This document shows, piece after piece, positions 45,150-57,285 of a stretch of 64,000 nt of DNA. The stretch comes from Serratia ureilytica (lineage in GTDB: Bacteria > Pseudomonadota > Gammaproteobacteria > Enterobacterales > Enterobacteriaceae): contig NZ_JABXOF010000010.1 in NCBI RefSeq assembly GCF_013375155.1, positions 124,001 through 188,000 on the forward strand, written 5' to 3'. The translations under genes were made by a program, and so were the position numbers. Position 1 is the stretch's first letter, and every line of letters begins with the position of its first letter. The notes beneath the pieces were generated by a model. It was not told the origin of the DNA, made no database searches, and saw only the letters and a program-made list of their open reading frames with translations.

Positions 45150-45920
45150 TCATTGCCCGGACAGCACCTGCCACAACAGATGCCGGTACACCGGCATCAG
45201 CGGCTGTTGGCTCAGCAAATAGCCGACCGCCAACGCCGCCAGCCAACTCAATCCGCACACCACGCGCAGCCGCAGCGGCGTCAGCCAACGGCTCAGCCGA
45301 TCGGCGTTGCGCTTGCCCTCGCGCCACCAGCGCCAGCTCAGCCACACCGCCAGCCAGACCAGCAGCGCCGCCGCGAGCAACAGCCACTTGAACGTCGCGC
45401 TGTTGGCGTCGGCGGGGATATCGATCGCCACCCCCGCCAGAATGCCGGGGAAGAAATAGACCGGCGGCCAGGTCAGGCAACCGATGATGTTCGGCAACGC
45501 AAACTTGTACGGCGGCAAATCGAGCATGCCGGCCACCATCGGCACCAGCGGGCGCGTCGGGCCAACGAAGCGGCCGATCAAAATGGTCGCCATGCTGTGC
45601 TGGTGCAAGGCATGTTCGGTTTTGTCGAGCAGCGCTTTGTTCTTCTTCAGGAACGACCAGCGGTGCAAAGGCCCCTTAAAGGCGCGACCGACGAAATAGG
45701 AGATCCAATCGCCGAGCAGGCAGCCGACGATGCCCGCCGCCCAGGCGTAGTAAAAATCCACCTTGCCGCTGCCGATCAGCGCGCCGATGCTGGCCATCAT
45801 CACCGTGCCAGGCAACAGCAGCCCCACCAGCGCCAACGACTCCAGAAAAGCGACCAGCAGAACGACCATCAGAGTGAAAGCCAGTGACTGGGTGATCAAA
45901 TCTTGTAAATAGGCTTCCAT
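45150..45920 (-). CDS. yabI: DedA-family membrane protein (YabI)
   Basis: DedA proteins are inner membrane proteins implicated in membrane homeostasis and lipid carrier recycling. The 256 residues match E. coli YabI, with conserved FLESLALVGLLLPGT, GCLLGDWISY and GRFVGPTRPLVPMVAG, and four to five helices. The ATG at 45920 has AGAGGTG upstream and matches the family start. A frame extending to 46028 is not conserved. It sits next to polB, with no araBAD/araC genes between them as there are in E. coli. Confidence 0.93.
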   Translation of the reverse strand: MEAYLQDLITQSLAFTLMVVLLVAFLESLALVGLLLPGTVMMASIGALIGSGKVDFYYAWAAGIVGCLLGDWISYFVGRAFKGPLHRWSFLKKNKALLDKTEHALHQHSMATILIGRFVGPTRPLVPMVAGMLDLPPYKFALPNIIGCLTWPPVYFFPGILAGVAIDIPADANSATFKWLLLAAALLVWLAVWLSWRWWREGKRNADRLSRWLTPLRLRVVCGLSWLAALAVGYLLSQQPLMPVYRHLLWQVLSGQ

Positions 45921-46038
45921 TACACCTCTGTGGATTATTCGGGCCAAACGGGGCCGAGGATTTTCCAGCGCCGCCGCTGGCGAGTCAATCGATGAATTGT
46001 ATGCGTATTTGGCAACGCCGCGCGGCAATGGACAATCA

Positions 46039-46054
46039 CTGTATAAAAACCCAT
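46039..46054 (+). promoter_or_regulatory. Degenerate LexA box upstream of polB
   Basis: CTGTATAAAAACCCAT is close to the E. coli polB LexA site, with a perfect left half (CTGT) but a right half of CCAT instead of ACAG. A TATAAT hexamer (46057-46062) follows directly, so binding would overlap the promoter. Function is uncertain. Confidence 0.45.
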
Positions 46055-46135
46055 ACTATAATTTATCTATATTAGCGCCAAAACCGACATCACGCTGAAC
46101 GTCGCACACGCCGCCCGGCGAAAAACGAAGGGGTT

Positions 46136-48502
46136 ATGACAGCACTGCAACAGGGGTTCCTGCTCACTCGCCACTGGCGCGACACGCCCGCCGGCACCGA
46201 GGTCGAATTTTGGCTGGCGACCGACGCGGGCCCGCGCCAGCTGCGTCTGCCGCCGCAAACCTCGGTGGCGTTTATCCCCGCCGAACAAAGGCAGCGCGCG
46301 GAACTGCTGCTGCGAGAAGAGCGGCAAATCGAACTGAAACCGCTGGCGCTAACGGATTTTCATCACCGGCCGATGCTGGGGCTGTACTGCCGCCAGCACC
46401 GTCAGCTCATCAAGCTGGAAAAACTGCTGCGGGAAGGCGGCGTTGCGGTCTACGAGGCCGACATTCGCCCGCCCGAGCGCTACCTGATGGAACGCTTCAT
46501 TACCGCGCCGGTATGGTTCAACGGCCTGGGCGACGGCAATGGGCCGTTGCTCAGCGGCCAAATGAAGCCGGCGCCGGAGTACCGCCCAACGCTAAAACTG
46601 GTGTCGCTGGATATCGAAACCACCGCCCACGGCGAGCTTTACTCCATCGCGCTGGAAGGCTGCGGCCAGCGGCAGGTCTACATGCTGGGGCCGGCCAACG
46701 GCGGCGATGAGCCGCTGGATTTCGATCTGGAATATTGCGCCAGCCGCCCTCAACTGCTGGAACGACTGAACGCGTGGCTGGAGCGTCACGATCCCGACGC
46801 CATCATCGGCTGGAACCTGGTGCAGTTCGATCTGCGGGTGCTGCAAAAGCACGCCGAGCGCTACCAAATCCCGCTGCGGCTGGGGCGCGGCGGCAACCTG
46901 CTGGAATGGCGCGAGCATGGTTTCAAGCAGAATCACTTTTTCGCCGCCGCCGCCGGCCGCCTGATCATCGACGGCATCGAGGCGCTGAAATCCGCCACCT
47001 GGAATTTTCCCTCCTTCAGCCTGGAATACGTTTCGCAGGAACTGCTGGGCGAAGGCAAGGCGATCGACAACCCTTATCAGCGCATGGCGGAGATCGACCG
47101 GCGCTTCGCCGAAGACAAGCCGGCGCTGGCCCGCTACAACCTGAAAGACTGCGAGCTGGTGACGCGGATTTTCGCCAAGGCCGACCTGCTCAACTTCCTG
47201 CTGGAGCGCGCCACCGTCACCGGGCTGGCGGCCGATCGCAGCGGCGGATCGGTGGCGGCCTTCAGCCACCTCTATATGCCGCGCATGCATCGCCTGGGCT
47301 TTGTCGCCCCCAACCTCGGCGAACAGCCGGAGGAACACAGCCCCGGCGGCTTTGTGATGGATTCCCGGCCCGGCCTGTACGACTCGGTGCTGGTGCTGGA
47401 CTATAAAAGTCTGTACCCGTCGATCATCCGCACCTTCTTGATCGATCCGGTCGGGTTGGTGGAAGGCATGCGCCACCCAAACGACGCCAACTCGGTGCCC
47501 GGCTTTCGCAACGCCCGCTTCTCGCGCAGCAAACACTGCCTGCCGGCGATCGTCGAGCAGATCTGGCAAGGGCGCGAGGCCGCCAAACGCCAGCACAACA
47601 AGCCCCTGTCACAGGCGCTGAAGATCATCATGAACGCGCTGTATGGCGTGCTGGGATCGAGCGGCTGCCGCTTCTTCGATCCGCGGCTGGCGTCGTCGAT
47701 CACCCTGCGCGGCCACGAGATCATGCGCCAAACCCGCGAGCTGATCGAAGCCGAAGGCTATCAGGTGATTTACGGCGACACCGACTCCACCTTCGTCTGG
47801 CTGAAACAGCCGCATGACGAGCAACAGGCGGCGCAGATCGGCCGGGCGCTGGTGCAACGGGTCAACGCCTGGTGGCAACAGCATCTGCAGCAGCAGTTCG
47901 GGCTGGAGAACGCGTTGGAGCTGGAGTTCGAAACCCACTATTCCCGCTTCCTGATGCCGACCATTCGCGGCGCCGAGCAGGGCAGCAAGAAACGCTACGC
48001 TGGTCTGATCGCGCGCGCCGACGGCCAGGAAGAGATGGTGTACAAAGGCCTGGAAACGGTGCGCACCGACTGGACGCCGCTGGCGCAGCAGTTCCAGCAG
48101 CAGCTCTATCAGCGCATCTTCAAACAACAGCCCTACCAGGACTATGTGCGTGACTACGTCGGCAAGACCCTGAACGGCGACTTCGACGATCAATTGGTGT
48201 ACCGCAAACGGCTGCGCAGAAAGCTCGACGACTATCAGCGCAACGTGCCGCCGCACGCCCGCGCCGCGCGCATCGCCGACGACTACAACCGCAGCCAGGG
48301 GCGGCCGCTGCAGTATCAGAACGGCGGCTGGATCAGCTACGTGATGACCGTCGCCGGGCCGGAACCGCTGGAAACCCGCCATTCGCCCATCGATTATCAG
48401 CACTACCTCGAACGTCAGCTGCAACCGGTGGCAGACGCTATACTCCCTTTCTTGCACGACGACTTCACCACGCTGGTCACCGGGCAGATGGGGCTGTTTT
48501 GA
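46136..48502 (+). CDS. polB: DNA polymerase II PolB
   Basis: PolB is the family B, SOS-linked DNA polymerase used in lesion bypass and replication restart. The 788 residues show exonuclease motifs DIETT (near 159) and YNLKDCEL. The polymerase motif A is DYKSLYPS (near 422), motif B is [14 protein letters not shown], and motif C is YGDTDS at 546-551. Length is close to E. coli (783). It is divergent from the DedA gene with 215 bases between, holding the candidate LexA site. Confidence 0.98.
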   Translation: MTALQQGFLLTRHWRDTPAGTEVEFWLATDAGPRQLRLPPQTSVAFIPAEQRQRAELLLREERQIELKPLALTDFHHRPMLGLYCRQHRQLIKLEKLLREGGVAVYEADIRPPERYLMERFITAPVWFNGLGDGNGPLLSGQMKPAPEYRPTLKLVSLDIETTAHGELYSIALEGCGQRQVYMLGPANGGDEPLDFDLEYCASRPQLLERLNAWLERHDPDAIIGWNLVQFDLRVLQKHAERYQIPLRLGRGGNLLEWREHGFKQNHFFAAAAGRLIIDGIEALKSATWNFPSFSLEYVSQELLGEGKAIDNPYQRMAEIDRRFAEDKPALARYNLKDCELVTRIFAKADLLNFLLERATVTGLAADRSGGSVAAFSHLYMPRMHRLGFVAPNLGEQPEEHSPGGFVMDSRPGLYDSVLVLDYKSLYPSIIRTFLIDPVGLVEGMRHPNDANSVPGFRNARFSRSKHCLPAIVEQIWQGREAAKRQHNKPLSQALKIIMNALYGVLGSSGCRFFDPRLASSITLRGHEIMRQTRELIEAEGYQVIYGDTDSTFVWLKQPHDEQQAAQIGRALVQRVNAWWQQHLQQQFGLENALELEFETHYSRFLMPTIRGAEQGSKKRYAGLIARADGQEEMVYKGLETVRTDWTPLAQQFQQQLYQRIFKQQPYQDYVRDYVGKTLNGDFDDQLVYRKRLRRKLDDYQRNVPPHARAARIADDYNRSQGRPLQYQNGGWISYVMTVAGPEPLETRHSPIDYQHYLERQLQPVADAILPFLHDDFTTLVTGQMGLF

Positions 48503-48749
48503 GATTGCGCCAGGTTAAGAAAAATCATCCGGTTTTGCAGGTGACGAACGCGCCGCCTTCCATTACCATAGCGCCCTTCCCAAAACTGAACCACGCTTAG
48601 CCCTGCCGTCTCGCGACGTCTGCATGGCGTGAACGGCTATTGCCCGTCAAATTTAAAACAAACCGGGATTAACCGATGTTCAGTACAGGTGCCGCGGCCC
48701 TTCCCGCCCGGTAACAAGACTTACTTACAAAGAATCGAGCCGACAATAT

Positions 48750-51656
48750 ATGCCTTTTACTCTTGGTCAACGCTGGATCAGCGACACGGAAAGCGAATTA
48801 GGACTGGGCACCGTCGTGGCGCTGGATGCGCGCATGATTACCCTGCTTTTCCCCGCCACCGGTGAAAACCGCCTCTATGCCAGAAACGATTCGCCGATCA
48901 CCCGCGTGATGTTCAACCCGGGCGATACCGTCAGCAGCCACGAGGGATGGCAGCTGCAGGTGGAAGAGGTGAAAGAGGAAAACGGTCTGTTGACCTATAT
49001 CGGCACCCGCCTGGACACCCAGGAAAGCGGCGTGGCGATGCGCGAAGTGCTGCTGGACAGCAAACTGACCTTCAGCAAGCCGCAGGATCGCCTGTTCGCC
49101 GGCCAAATCGACCGCATGGACCGTTTCGCGCTGCGTTTTCGCGCCCGCAAATACCAGAGCGAGCAGTATCGCCTGCCGTTCGCCGGCCTGCGCGGCATGC
49201 GCGCCAGCCTGATCCCGCACCAGCTGCACATCGCTCATGAAGTCGGCCAGCGCCATGCGCCGCGCGTTCTGTTAGCGGACGAAGTCGGCCTCGGCAAAAC
49301 CATCGAAGCCGGCATGATCATCCACCAGCAACTGCTGGCGGGCCGCGCCGAGCGCGTGCTGATCGTGGTGCCGGAAACGCTGCAGCACCAGTGGCTGGTG
49401 GAGATGATGCGCCGCTTCAACCTCTACTTCTCGCTGTTCGACGACAGCCGCTACGCCGAAGCCAAGCTCGACAGCAGCAACCCGTTCGAGACCGAACAGC
49501 TGGTGATCTGCTCGCTGGACTTCGTGCGCCGCAACAAGCAGCGCCTGGAAGAGCTGGCGGACGCCCAGTGGGATCTGCTGGTGGTCGATGAAGCGCACCA
49601 CCTGGCCTGGAGTGAAGAAGCGCCGAGCCGCGAATATCAGGTGATCGAACAGCTGGCCGAGCATATCCCCGGCGTGCTGCTGCTGACCGCCACCCCGGAA
49701 CAGCTGGGCCAACAGAGCCACTTTGCGCGCCTGCGCCTGCTCGATCCGAACCGTTTCCACGACTACGGCGAGTTCGTCGCCGAACAGCAGAAATACCGTC
49801 CAGTGGCCGACGCCGTCACCCTGCTGCTGAGCGGTGAACGCCTGGCCGACGACAAGCTGAACCTGCTGGGCGAGCTGATCGACGAGCAGGACATCGAACC
49901 GCTGCTCAAAGCGGCCAACAGCGAAGGCGACAACGCCGAGCAGGCGCGCCAGGAGCTGGTGGCCATGCTGATGGATCGCCACGGCACCAGCCGCGTGCTG
50001 TTCCGCAACACCCGCAACGGCGTGAAGGGCTTCCCGCACCGCAACCTGCACCAGATCAAGCTGCCGTTGCCAACCCAGTATCAGACCGCGATCAAAGTGT
50101 CCGGCATCATGGGCGCCAAGAAATCCGTCGAAGCGCGCGCGCGCGACATGCTGTATCCGGAGCAGATCTACCAGGAATTCGAAGGCGAAAACGCCACCTG
50201 GTGGAACTTCGACCCGCGCGTCGAATGGTTGCTGGATTACCTGCTGGCCAACCGCAACGAAAAAGTGCTGGTGATCTGCGCCAAAGCCGATACCGCGCTG
50301 CAGCTGGAGCAGGTGCTGCGCGAGCGTGAAGCGATCCGCGCCGCGGTGTTCCACGAAGGGCTGTCGATCATCGAGCGCGACCGCGCCGCCGCCTACTTCG
50401 CCTCCGAAGAGGAAGGCGCGCAGGTGCTGCTGTGTTCCGAGATCGGCTCCGAAGGCCGCAACTTCCAGTTCGCCAGCCAACTGGTGATGTTCGATCTGCC
50501 GTTCAACCCGGATCTGCTGGAACAGCGCATCGGCCGTCTGGACCGTATCGGCCAGATGCACGATATCCAAATCATGGTGCCTTACCTGGAGCACACCGCA
50601 CAGGCGGTGCTGGGCCGCTGGTTCCACGAAGGGCTCGACGCCTTCGAACACACCTGCCCGACCGGCCGCACCATCTACGACAGCTGCTACGAGCAGTTGA
50701 TCGGCTATCTGGCCGCACCGACCGAGCAGGAGGGCCTGGACGAATTCATCCACGCCTGCCGCCAACAGCATGACCAGTTGAAAGCGCAGCTGGAACAAGG
50801 CCGCGACCGCCTGCTGGAGATGCACTCCAACGGCGGCGACAAAGCCCAGGCGCTGGCCGCCGCCATCGCCGAGCAAGATAACGACGTTAACCTGGTGGGC
50901 TTCGCGCTCAACCTGTTCGACATCGTCGGCATCAATCAGGAAGATCGCAGCGACAACCTGATCGTGCTCACGCCGTCCGACCATATGCTGGTGCCGGACT
51001 TCCCGGGCCTGCCGCAGGACGGCTGCACCGTCACCTTCGATCGCGATCAGGCGCTGTCGCGCGAAGACGCGCAGTTCGTCAGCTGGGAACACCCGATCAT
51101 CCGCAACGGTCTGGATCTTATCCTGTCCGGCGATACCGGCAGTTGTGCGGTGTCCCTGTTGAAAAACAAAGCGTTGCCGGTCGGCACCTTGCTGGTTGAG
51201 CTGGTGTACGTGGTGGAAGCCCAGGCGCCGAAGCACCTGCAGCTGACCCGCTTCCTGCCGCCGACGCCGATCCGCATGCTGATGGACCGCAAGGGCACCA
51301 ACCTGGCGGCGCAGGTCGAGTTCGAAAGCTTCAACCGCCAGTTGAACGCGGTCAACCGCCACACCTCCAGCAAGCTGGTCAACGCCGTGCAGCAAGACGT
51401 GCACGCCATGCTGCAGCAGGCGGAAAGCCTGGTGGAAGCGCAGGCACGCACGCTTATCGAACAGGCGAAGCAAGAGGCGGACGACAAGCTGAGCGCCGAG
51501 CTGGCGCGTCTGGAAGCGCTGAAGGCGGTCAACCCGAACATCCGCGACGACGAAGTCGAGACGCTGGAGTTCAACCGCCGTCAGGTGCTGGCCAACCTCA
51601 ATGAAGCCGGCTGGCGTCTCGACGCCATTCGTCTGGTGGTGGTCACCCACCAGTAA
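48750..51656 (+). CDS. rapA: RNA polymerase-associated ATPase RapA
   Basis: RapA (HepA) is a Swi2/Snf2-type ATPase that binds RNA polymerase and helps it recycle after termination. The 968 residues equal E. coli. An N-terminal Tudor-like domain pair (about 1-107) precedes Walker A DEVGLGKT at 177-184 and the DEAH box at 280-283. The helicase C region with [10 protein letters not shown] is near residue 595. The 247 bases between polB and rapA hold no further gene that I can see. Confidence 0.98.
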   Translation: MPFTLGQRWISDTESELGLGTVVALDARMITLLFPATGENRLYARNDSPITRVMFNPGDTVSSHEGWQLQVEEVKEENGLLTYIGTRLDTQESGVAMREVLLDSKLTFSKPQDRLFAGQIDRMDRFALRFRARKYQSEQYRLPFAGLRGMRASLIPHQLHIAHEVGQRHAPRVLLADEVGLGKTIEAGMIIHQQLLAGRAERVLIVVPETLQHQWLVEMMRRFNLYFSLFDDSRYAEAKLDSSNPFETEQLVICSLDFVRRNKQRLEELADAQWDLLVVDEAHHLAWSEEAPSREYQVIEQLAEHIPGVLLLTATPEQLGQQSHFARLRLLDPNRFHDYGEFVAEQQKYRPVADAVTLLLSGERLADDKLNLLGELIDEQDIEPLLKAANSEGDNAEQARQELVAMLMDRHGTSRVLFRNTRNGVKGFPHRNLHQIKLPLPTQYQTAIKVSGIMGAKKSVEARARDMLYPEQIYQEFEGENATWWNFDPRVEWLLDYLLANRNEKVLVICAKADTALQLEQVLREREAIRAAVFHEGLSIIERDRAAAYFASEEEGAQVLLCSEIGSEGRNFQFASQLVMFDLPFNPDLLEQRIGRLDRIGQMHDIQIMVPYLEHTAQAVLGRWFHEGLDAFEHTCPTGRTIYDSCYEQLIGYLAAPTEQEGLDEFIHACRQQHDQLKAQLEQGRDRLLEMHSNGGDKAQALAAAIAEQDNDVNLVGFALNLFDIVGINQEDRSDNLIVLTPSDHMLVPDFPGLPQDGCTVTFDRDQALSREDAQFVSWEHPIIRNGLDLILSGDTGSCAVSLLKNKALPVGTLLVELVYVVEAQAPKHLQLTRFLPPTPIRMLMDRKGTNLAAQVEFESFNRQLNAVNRHTSSKLVNAVQQDVHAMLQQAESLVEAQARTLIEQAKQEADDKLSAELARLEALKAVNPNIRDDEVETLEFNRRQVLANLNEAGWRLDAIRLVVVTHQ

Positions 51657-51667
51657 CCGGCGCGACG

Positions 51668-51689
51668 CGGGGAGGTGGTTGCCTCCCCG
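51668..51689 (+). terminator. Hairpin after rapA
   Basis: CGGGGAGG pairs with CCTCCCCG around TGGTTG, then TTCGGCCCTTTT. The T-tract is displaced by several bases, so termination may be partial. It lies between rapA and rluA, which are only 57 bases apart. Confidence 0.45.
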
Positions 51690-51713
51690 TTCGGCCCTTT
51701 TCGCGGAGCCAAG

Positions 51714-52364
51714 ATGGAACCCTACAATCCCCCGCAGGACCCGCTGCACATCCTGTATCAGGATGAACACATCATGGTGGTCAACAAGCCCAGCGGCTTG
51801 CTGTCGGTGCCCGGCCGCGCGCCGGAAAACAAAGACAGCCTGATGACCCGCATTCAGGCCGATCATCCGGCCGCCGAATCGGTGCACCGGCTGGATATGG
51901 CCACCAGCGGGGTGATCGTGGTGGCGCTCAACAAGGCCGCCGAGCGTGAGCTGAAGCGTCAGTTCCGCGAACGCGAGCCGAAGAAATCCTATATCGCCCG
52001 CGTTTGGGGGCATATGGCGCATGACGAAGGGTTGGTGGATTTGCCGCTGATCTGCGACTGGCCGAACCGGCCGCTGCAAAAGGTGTGTTTTGACACCGGC
52101 AAAGCGGCGCAGACGGAATATCTGGTGCTGTCGCGCGACGCCGACGGCAGCACCCGCGTGAAGCTGACGCCGATCACCGGCCGCTCGCATCAGCTGCGGG
52201 TGCACATGCTGGCGCTGGGACACCCGATCCTCGGCGACGGTTTCTACGCCCCGCCGGAAGCCAAAGCGATGGCGCCGCGGCTGCAGCTGCATGCGCAAGA
52301 GCTGCGCATCACCCACCCCGCCTTCCAGACGCCGATGCACTTTCGCGCCGAGCCGGATTTCTGA
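51714..52364 (+). CDS. rluA: Dual-specificity 23S rRNA/tRNA pseudouridine synthase RluA
   Basis: RluA makes pseudouridine at 23S position 746 and at tRNA position 32. The 216 residues show the catalytic Asp in ESVHRLDMATSG (D61) and the conserved ITGRSHQLRVHM block. The ATG at 51714 matches the family start; a longer frame from 51675 begins inside the hairpin. It is followed by an ERIC repeat and the convergent djlA. Confidence 0.96.
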   Translation: MEPYNPPQDPLHILYQDEHIMVVNKPSGLLSVPGRAPENKDSLMTRIQADHPAAESVHRLDMATSGVIVVALNKAAERELKRQFREREPKKSYIARVWGHMAHDEGLVDLPLICDWPNRPLQKVCFDTGKAAQTEYLVLSRDADGSTRVKLTPITGRSHQLRVHMLALGHPILGDGFYAPPEAKAMAPRLQLHAQELRITHPAFQTPMHFRAEPDF

Positions 52365-52378
52365 GCTCATCACCCTGA

Positions 52379-52506
52379 GATACCCTAAATAATTCGAGTT
52401 GCAGGAAGGCGGCAACTAAGCGCAGCCCCGGGAGCGTACAAAAAGTACGTGACCGGGGTAAGCGCGGGCAGCCAACACACCTGCAGCTCGAAGTATGACG
52501 GGTATC
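52379..52506. repeat. ERIC element (enterobacterial repetitive intergenic consensus)
   Basis: A 128-base imperfect palindrome. Its left end, GATACCCTAAATAATTCGAG, mirrors the right end, GAAGTATGACGGGTATC. The centre, AGTACGTGACCGGGGTAAGCG, is close to the classical ERIC core. The length matches the 127-base ERIC consensus. It lies between the convergent rluA and djlA genes and has no coding capacity. Confidence 0.92.
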
Positions 52507-52507
52507 G

Positions 52508-53329
52508 TTATTTAAAACCTTTCTCGCGTTTGATCAGGTCGTACGCCGCCTGGATCTCCTGCGCTTTCTGCTTGGCCATTTCCATCATCTCCGGCGGCAA
52601 GCCTTTCGCCACCAGCTTATCCGGATGATGTTCGCTCATCAGCTTGCGGTAGGCGCGTTTGATGGTGGCGGCATCGTCGCTGCTGCGCACGCCGAGCACC
52701 TTGCACGCATCGTCGAGCGTCGGGCCGCGCTGAGCCTGCTGATAGCCGCCCTGCGAATACCCGCCCTGCTGACCACCGCCGAACTGACGCCCGCCCTCCA
52801 TCATGCTGAGGAACTGATCGAACTGCGCGCGCGAAATGCCCAGCTCTTCGGCGATGACATACAGCACCTGACGTTCGTTCGGGTGCAGCGAGCCGTCGGC
52901 GAACGCCGCCTGAATCTGAATTTCCAGAAACATCCGAATCAGATCGAAGCGGCCGAAACAGATGCTGCGGAACTGCTGCAGCGTCTCACGCAGCGGGAAC
53001 TGGCTCTGTTTGCCCTCGCGGAACGCCTGCTGCGCCGCAGTGCGGGCTTCGCCATGCAGCTGCAGGCGATCCATGAACAGGCTGGCGATCTGGATATCCG
53101 CCTCGGTGACGCGTCCTTTGGATTTGGTCAGGTGGCCCATAACCTGAAAAGTGGTGCGGAAAAACAGCGTTTGCCGCGTTTGCTGGTCGGTGAAAAACCC
53201 CCGGCTGCGCTTGTTGCTGCGCGCCGTATCGATCATATGACCGATAATCAGCCCCAGAACTACACCCCAGAATCCCGCGCCAGACCAGATGGCGACGATG
53301 ACGCCGAGCAGTTTTCCCCAATACTGCAT
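52508..53329 (-). CDS. djlA: Membrane co-chaperone DjlA
   Basis: DjlA is an inner membrane DnaJ-like co-chaperone of DnaK linked to capsule and envelope stress signalling. The 273 residues have an N-terminal transmembrane segment with a glycine-rich face (about 7-32), a TerB-like domain, and a Gly/Gln-rich linker. A C-terminal J domain carries HPD at 235-237. The ATG at 53329 (MQYWGKLLG) matches E. coli. It is divergent from lptD. Confidence 0.96.
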   Translation of the reverse strand: MQYWGKLLGVIVAIWSGAGFWGVVLGLIIGHMIDTARSNKRSRGFFTDQQTRQTLFFRTTFQVMGHLTKSKGRVTEADIQIASLFMDRLQLHGEARTAAQQAFREGKQSQFPLRETLQQFRSICFGRFDLIRMFLEIQIQAAFADGSLHPNERQVLYVIAEELGISRAQFDQFLSMMEGGRQFGGGQQGGYSQGGYQQAQRGPTLDDACKVLGVRSSDDAATIKRAYRKLMSEHHPDKLVAKGLPPEMMEMAKQKAQEIQAAYDLIKREKGFK

Positions 53330-53557
53330 ATACTCCTCAATTATCATGCCGAAAGCCGCCCGCTCTCCTCCGTTTCAGGAAAGGGCGCAGGCGATTTTTC
53401 CTAGAATTTGGATTATCATACCTGTCATTTATCTTTGCGCCTAACGACGACGCAAGTAAACGGCTGGATTTAGCACTAGCGCAACGCAGATGAGTAATAT
53501 AGTCTCTGACCGTTTGCCGGACACGACGCCTCTGATGACGGAACACCAAAACCGCGT

Positions 53558-55918
53558 ATGAAAAAAAGTTTCCCAACACTGCTGGCCACGATGATTTGGA
53601 CGGCACTCTACAGTCAGCATGCGCTGGCTGATCTGGCCGAGCAATGCATGCTTGGCGTTCCTGTTTACGACAAGCCTTTGGTCAGCGGCGATCCGAACAG
53701 CCAGCCGGTGACCATCAATGCCGATGACTCGCGCGCCGACTACCCGAAAAGCGCTCTGTTCAGCGGCAACGTGCATATCGAGCAGGGCAACAGCACCCTG
53801 ACCGCCAAAGAAGTTGAGCTGAATCAGACGCAAAACCCCGGCCAGACGGAACCGGTGCGTACCGTCACCGCCACCGGCGACGTGCACTACAGCGACAATC
53901 AGATCAAACTGAAAGGCCCGAAGGCCTGGTCGAACCTGAATACCAAAGATACCGACGTCTATGAAGGCGACTACCAGATGGTAGGCCGTCAGGGACGCGG
54001 CGACGCCGACAAGATGAAAATGCGCGGCGCCAACCGTTACACCATCCTGGAAAACGGCACCTTTACCTCCTGTCTGCCGGGAGACGACAGCTGGAGCGTG
54101 GTCGGTTCCGAAGTGATCCACGATCGCGAAGAGCAGGTGGCGGAAATATGGAACGCCCGCTTCCGCATCGGCGGCGTGCCGGTGTTCTACAGCCCGTACT
54201 TGCAGCTGCCGGTCGGCGACAAGCGCCGTTCCGGCTTCCTGATCCCGAACGCCAAGTACGGCAGCAACAACGGCTTCGAGTTCATGTTGCCGTATTACTG
54301 GAACATCGCGCCGAACTACGACGCCACCATCACCCCGCACTATATGTCCAAGCGCGGCCTGCAGTGGCAGACCGAGTTCCGTTATCTGGTGCAGCCGGGC
54401 CTCGGCCTGATGGAGTTCGACTGGTTGCCGGACGACAAGGAATACGGCAAAGATCATGACGACAACAAACGCTGGCTGTTCTACTGGAACCACAACGGCG
54501 TTATGGATCAGGTGTGGCGCTTCAACGTCGATTATACCAAGGTCAGCGATTCCAAGTACTTCACCGATCTGGACTCCAAATACGGCTCCACCACCGACGG
54601 CTACGCCACGCAGAAATTCAGCCTCGGCTACGCCAACGAGAACTGGAACGCCACGCTGAGCTCCAAGCAGTTCCAGATTTACGACGATACCGATCGCTCA
54701 CAGTCGGACTCGTATAAAGTCCAGCCGCAGCTGGATCTGAACTACTACAAGAACGACCTCGGTCCGTTCGACTTCCATATTTACGGCCAGGCGGCCAAGT
54801 TCACCAGCGTCAACCCATACAGCCCGGACGCCACCCGTCTGCATATGGAACCGACGCTGAGTCTGCCGCTCACCAACGGCTGGGCCAGCCTGAACACCGA
54901 AGCCAAGGTGATGGCGACCCATTACCAGCAGGATATTCCTGACGGTTTCGCCGCCAACTACCAGAGCCGCAAAAACGCTGCCGCGCCGGAGCTCGATGAT
55001 TCGGTCAACCGCGTACTGCCGCAGTTCAAAGTCGACGGCAAGCTGGTGTTCGAGCGGCCGATGATCTGGGCCGAAGGCGCCACCCAGACGCTGGAGCCGC
55101 GCGTGCAGTACCTGTACGTGCCGTACCGCGACCAGAGCAACATCTACACCTACGACACCACGCTGCTGCAGACCGACTACTCCGGCCTGTTCCGCGATCG
55201 CACCTACAGCGGCCTGGATCGCATCGCTTCGCAGAACCGCGTGTCTACCGGTTTGACCACCCGAATTTATGATGACGCGCTGGTTGAACGTTTTAACGCT
55301 TCCGTGGGTCAAATCTACTACTTCAGCCGTTCGCGCACCGGCGATCGGGTAACCGGGTACGACAACAACGACGATACCGGCAGCGTGGCCTGGGCCGGCG
55401 ATACCTATTGGAAAATCGACGATCGTTGGGGCCTGCGCGGCGGCCTGCAGTACGACACCCGCCTGAACAGCGTCTCGCTGGGCAACGGCGTGGTGGAATA
55501 CCGCCAGGATGCCGAGCGCGTAGTGCAGCTGAACTACCGTTACGCCACGCCGGAATATATCCAGACGGCGTTGAACACCAAAACGGTTCCGGCCTTCCAG
55601 GACGGCATCTCGCAGGTGGGCATCACCGGCAGCTGGCCGATCGCCGATCGTTGGGCGGTGGTCGGGGCGTACTACTACGACACCCGCGCCAAACAATCCG
55701 CCGATCAGCTGGTGGGGCTGAAGTACAACACCTGCTGCTGGGCGGTGACGCTGGGCTATGAGCGCAAGATCACCGACTGGAACAACAGCAACAATACCAG
55801 CGTTTACGACAACAGAGTTTCGTTCAACGTCGAACTGCGCGGCCTGAGCAGCGATCATAGTCTCGGCTCCGCAGAAATGCTGCGCTCCGGCATTCTGCCG
55901 TATCAGCGCGCATTCTGA
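53558..55918 (+). CDS. lptD: LPS assembly outer membrane protein LptD
   Basis: LptD is the outer membrane barrel that inserts lipopolysaccharide together with LptE. The 786 residues include a signal peptide ([24 protein letters not shown] up to about 24), a periplasmic OstA domain and a large beta-barrel. The four cysteines that form the interdomain disulfides are at 30, 172, 726 and 727, matching the E. coli pattern. SurA, encoded next, helps fold this barrel. Confidence 0.98.
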   Translation: MKKSFPTLLATMIWTALYSQHALADLAEQCMLGVPVYDKPLVSGDPNSQPVTINADDSRADYPKSALFSGNVHIEQGNSTLTAKEVELNQTQNPGQTEPVRTVTATGDVHYSDNQIKLKGPKAWSNLNTKDTDVYEGDYQMVGRQGRGDADKMKMRGANRYTILENGTFTSCLPGDDSWSVVGSEVIHDREEQVAEIWNARFRIGGVPVFYSPYLQLPVGDKRRSGFLIPNAKYGSNNGFEFMLPYYWNIAPNYDATITPHYMSKRGLQWQTEFRYLVQPGLGLMEFDWLPDDKEYGKDHDDNKRWLFYWNHNGVMDQVWRFNVDYTKVSDSKYFTDLDSKYGSTTDGYATQKFSLGYANENWNATLSSKQFQIYDDTDRSQSDSYKVQPQLDLNYYKNDLGPFDFHIYGQAAKFTSVNPYSPDATRLHMEPTLSLPLTNGWASLNTEAKVMATHYQQDIPDGFAANYQSRKNAAAPELDDSVNRVLPQFKVDGKLVFERPMIWAEGATQTLEPRVQYLYVPYRDQSNIYTYDTTLLQTDYSGLFRDRTYSGLDRIASQNRVSTGLTTRIYDDALVERFNASVGQIYYFSRSRTGDRVTGYDNNDDTGSVAWAGDTYWKIDDRWGLRGGLQYDTRLNSVSLGNGVVEYRQDAERVVQLNYRYATPEYIQTALNTKTVPAFQDGISQVGITGSWPIADRWAVVGAYYYDTRAKQSADQLVGLKYNTCCWAVTLGYERKITDWNNSNNTSVYDNRVSFNVELRGLSSDHSLGSAEMLRSGILPYQRAF

Positions 55919-55983
55919 CGCTTTGCAACACTTTGAAAACGAGAACTTTCACCCGCATTTGCGGATTACATAATGGGAAATGT

Positions 55984-57285
55984 ATGAAGAACTGGAGAAC
56001 GCTTATTCTCGGATTGGTGGTTTGCGCCAATGCCGCGTTCGCAGCACCCCAAGAAGTGGATAAAGTCGCCGCCGTCGTGGATAACGGCGTGGTACTCGAA
56101 AGCGACGTCAACGGACTGTTGCAGTCGGTGAAGCTCAACGCCCAGCAGGCTGGTCAGCAACTGCCGGACGACAAGACGCTGCGCCATCAGATCATCGAAC
56201 GCCTGATCATGGATAACATCCAGCTGCAGATGGCCAAGAAAATGGGCATCACCGTCTCCGACGCCGATCTGGACAAAGCGATCGCCAACATCGCCGCGCA
56301 GAACCGCATGAGCGTCGATCAGCTGCGCAGCCGCCTGTCGTACGAAGGGCTGAACTACAACACCTACCGCGCGCAGATCCGCAAAGAGATGCTGATCTCC
56401 GAAGTGCGCAACAACGAAGTGCGCCGCCGCGTCACCATCCTGCCGCAGGAAGTGGACGCGCTGGCCAAACAGGTGGGCGCGCAGAACGGCAGCGACACCG
56501 AAATGAACATCAGCCACATCCTGATCCCGCTGCCGGAGAACCCGTCGCAGCAGCAGGTCGACAAAGCCGAAGAGCTGGCCAAACGCCTGGTGGGCGAGAT
56601 CAACAGCGGCGCCGACTTCGGCAAGCTGGCGATCACTTACTCCGCCGACTCTCAGGCGCTGAAAGGCGGCAACATGGGCTGGGGCAAGCTGCAAGAGATC
56701 CCGACCCTGTTCGCTGAACGCCTGGTCAGCGCCAAGAAAGGTGACGTCGTCGGCCCAATCCGTTCCGGCGTCGGCTTCCACATCCTGAAAGTCAACGACA
56801 TCCGCGGCGCCAGCCAGTCGGTGTCGGTCACCGAAGTGCACGCCCGTCACATCCTGCTGAAACCTTCGGTGGTGCTGACCGACGACCAGGCGCGCGCCAA
56901 ACTGCAATCCGTCGCGGAAGCGATCAAGAGCGGCCGCGCCAAATTCGCCGACGAAGCCAAACAGCTGTCGCAGGATCCGGGTTCCGCCATGCAGGGCGGC
57001 GATCTGGGCTGGGCTTCTCCGGACATCTACGATCCCGCCTTCCGCGATGCGTTGCTGAAGCTGAGCAAAGGTGAGATCAGCGCGCCGGTGCACTCTTCCT
57101 TCGGTTGGCACCTGATTCAGCTGCTGGATACCCGTCAGGTGGATAAGACCGACGCCGCGCAGAAAGATCGCGCTTACCGCATGCTGTTCAACCGTAAGTT
57201 CGCCGAAGAGGCGCAGACCTGGATGCAGGAACAGCGCGCCCAGGCTTACGTGAAGATCCTCGATGGCAGCGATGCACAGCAATAA
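55984..57285 (+). CDS. surA: Periplasmic chaperone/prolyl isomerase SurA
   Basis: SurA escorts outer membrane proteins such as LptD across the periplasm. The 433 residues start with a signal peptide ([20 protein letters not shown]). The N-terminal chaperone domain is followed by two parvulin domains that begin near [11 protein letters not shown] and [11 protein letters not shown], and a short C-terminal helix. The ATG at 55984 is chosen for the signal peptide; an upstream in-frame ATG at 55933 is less likely. It overlaps pdxA. Confidence 0.97.
   Translation: MKNWRTLILGLVVCANAAFAAPQEVDKVAAVVDNGVVLESDVNGLLQSVKLNAQQAGQQLPDDKTLRHQIIERLIMDNIQLQMAKKMGITVSDADLDKAIANIAAQNRMSVDQLRSRLSYEGLNYNTYRAQIRKEMLISEVRNNEVRRRVTILPQEVDALAKQVGAQNGSDTEMNISHILIPLPENPSQQQVDKAEELAKRLVGEINSGADFGKLAITYSADSQALKGGNMGWGKLQEIPTLFAERLVSAKKGDVVGPIRSGVGFHILKVNDIRGASQSVSVTEVHARHILLKPSVVLTDDQARAKLQSVAEAIKSGRAKFADEAKQLSQDPGSAMQGGDLGWASPDIYDPAFRDALLKLSKGEISAPVHSSFGWHLIQLLDTRQVDKTDAAQKDRAYRMLFNRKFAEEAQTWMQEQRAQAYVKILDGSDAQQ

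Noticed and set aside
49272-52415. Minus-strand open frame of 1047 codons opposite rapA and rluA
   Set aside because: It is a mirror frame created by the GC-rich codon pattern of rapA. It spans two real genes, resembles no family, and its composition (rich in His, Gln, Arg) is typical of antisense frames.
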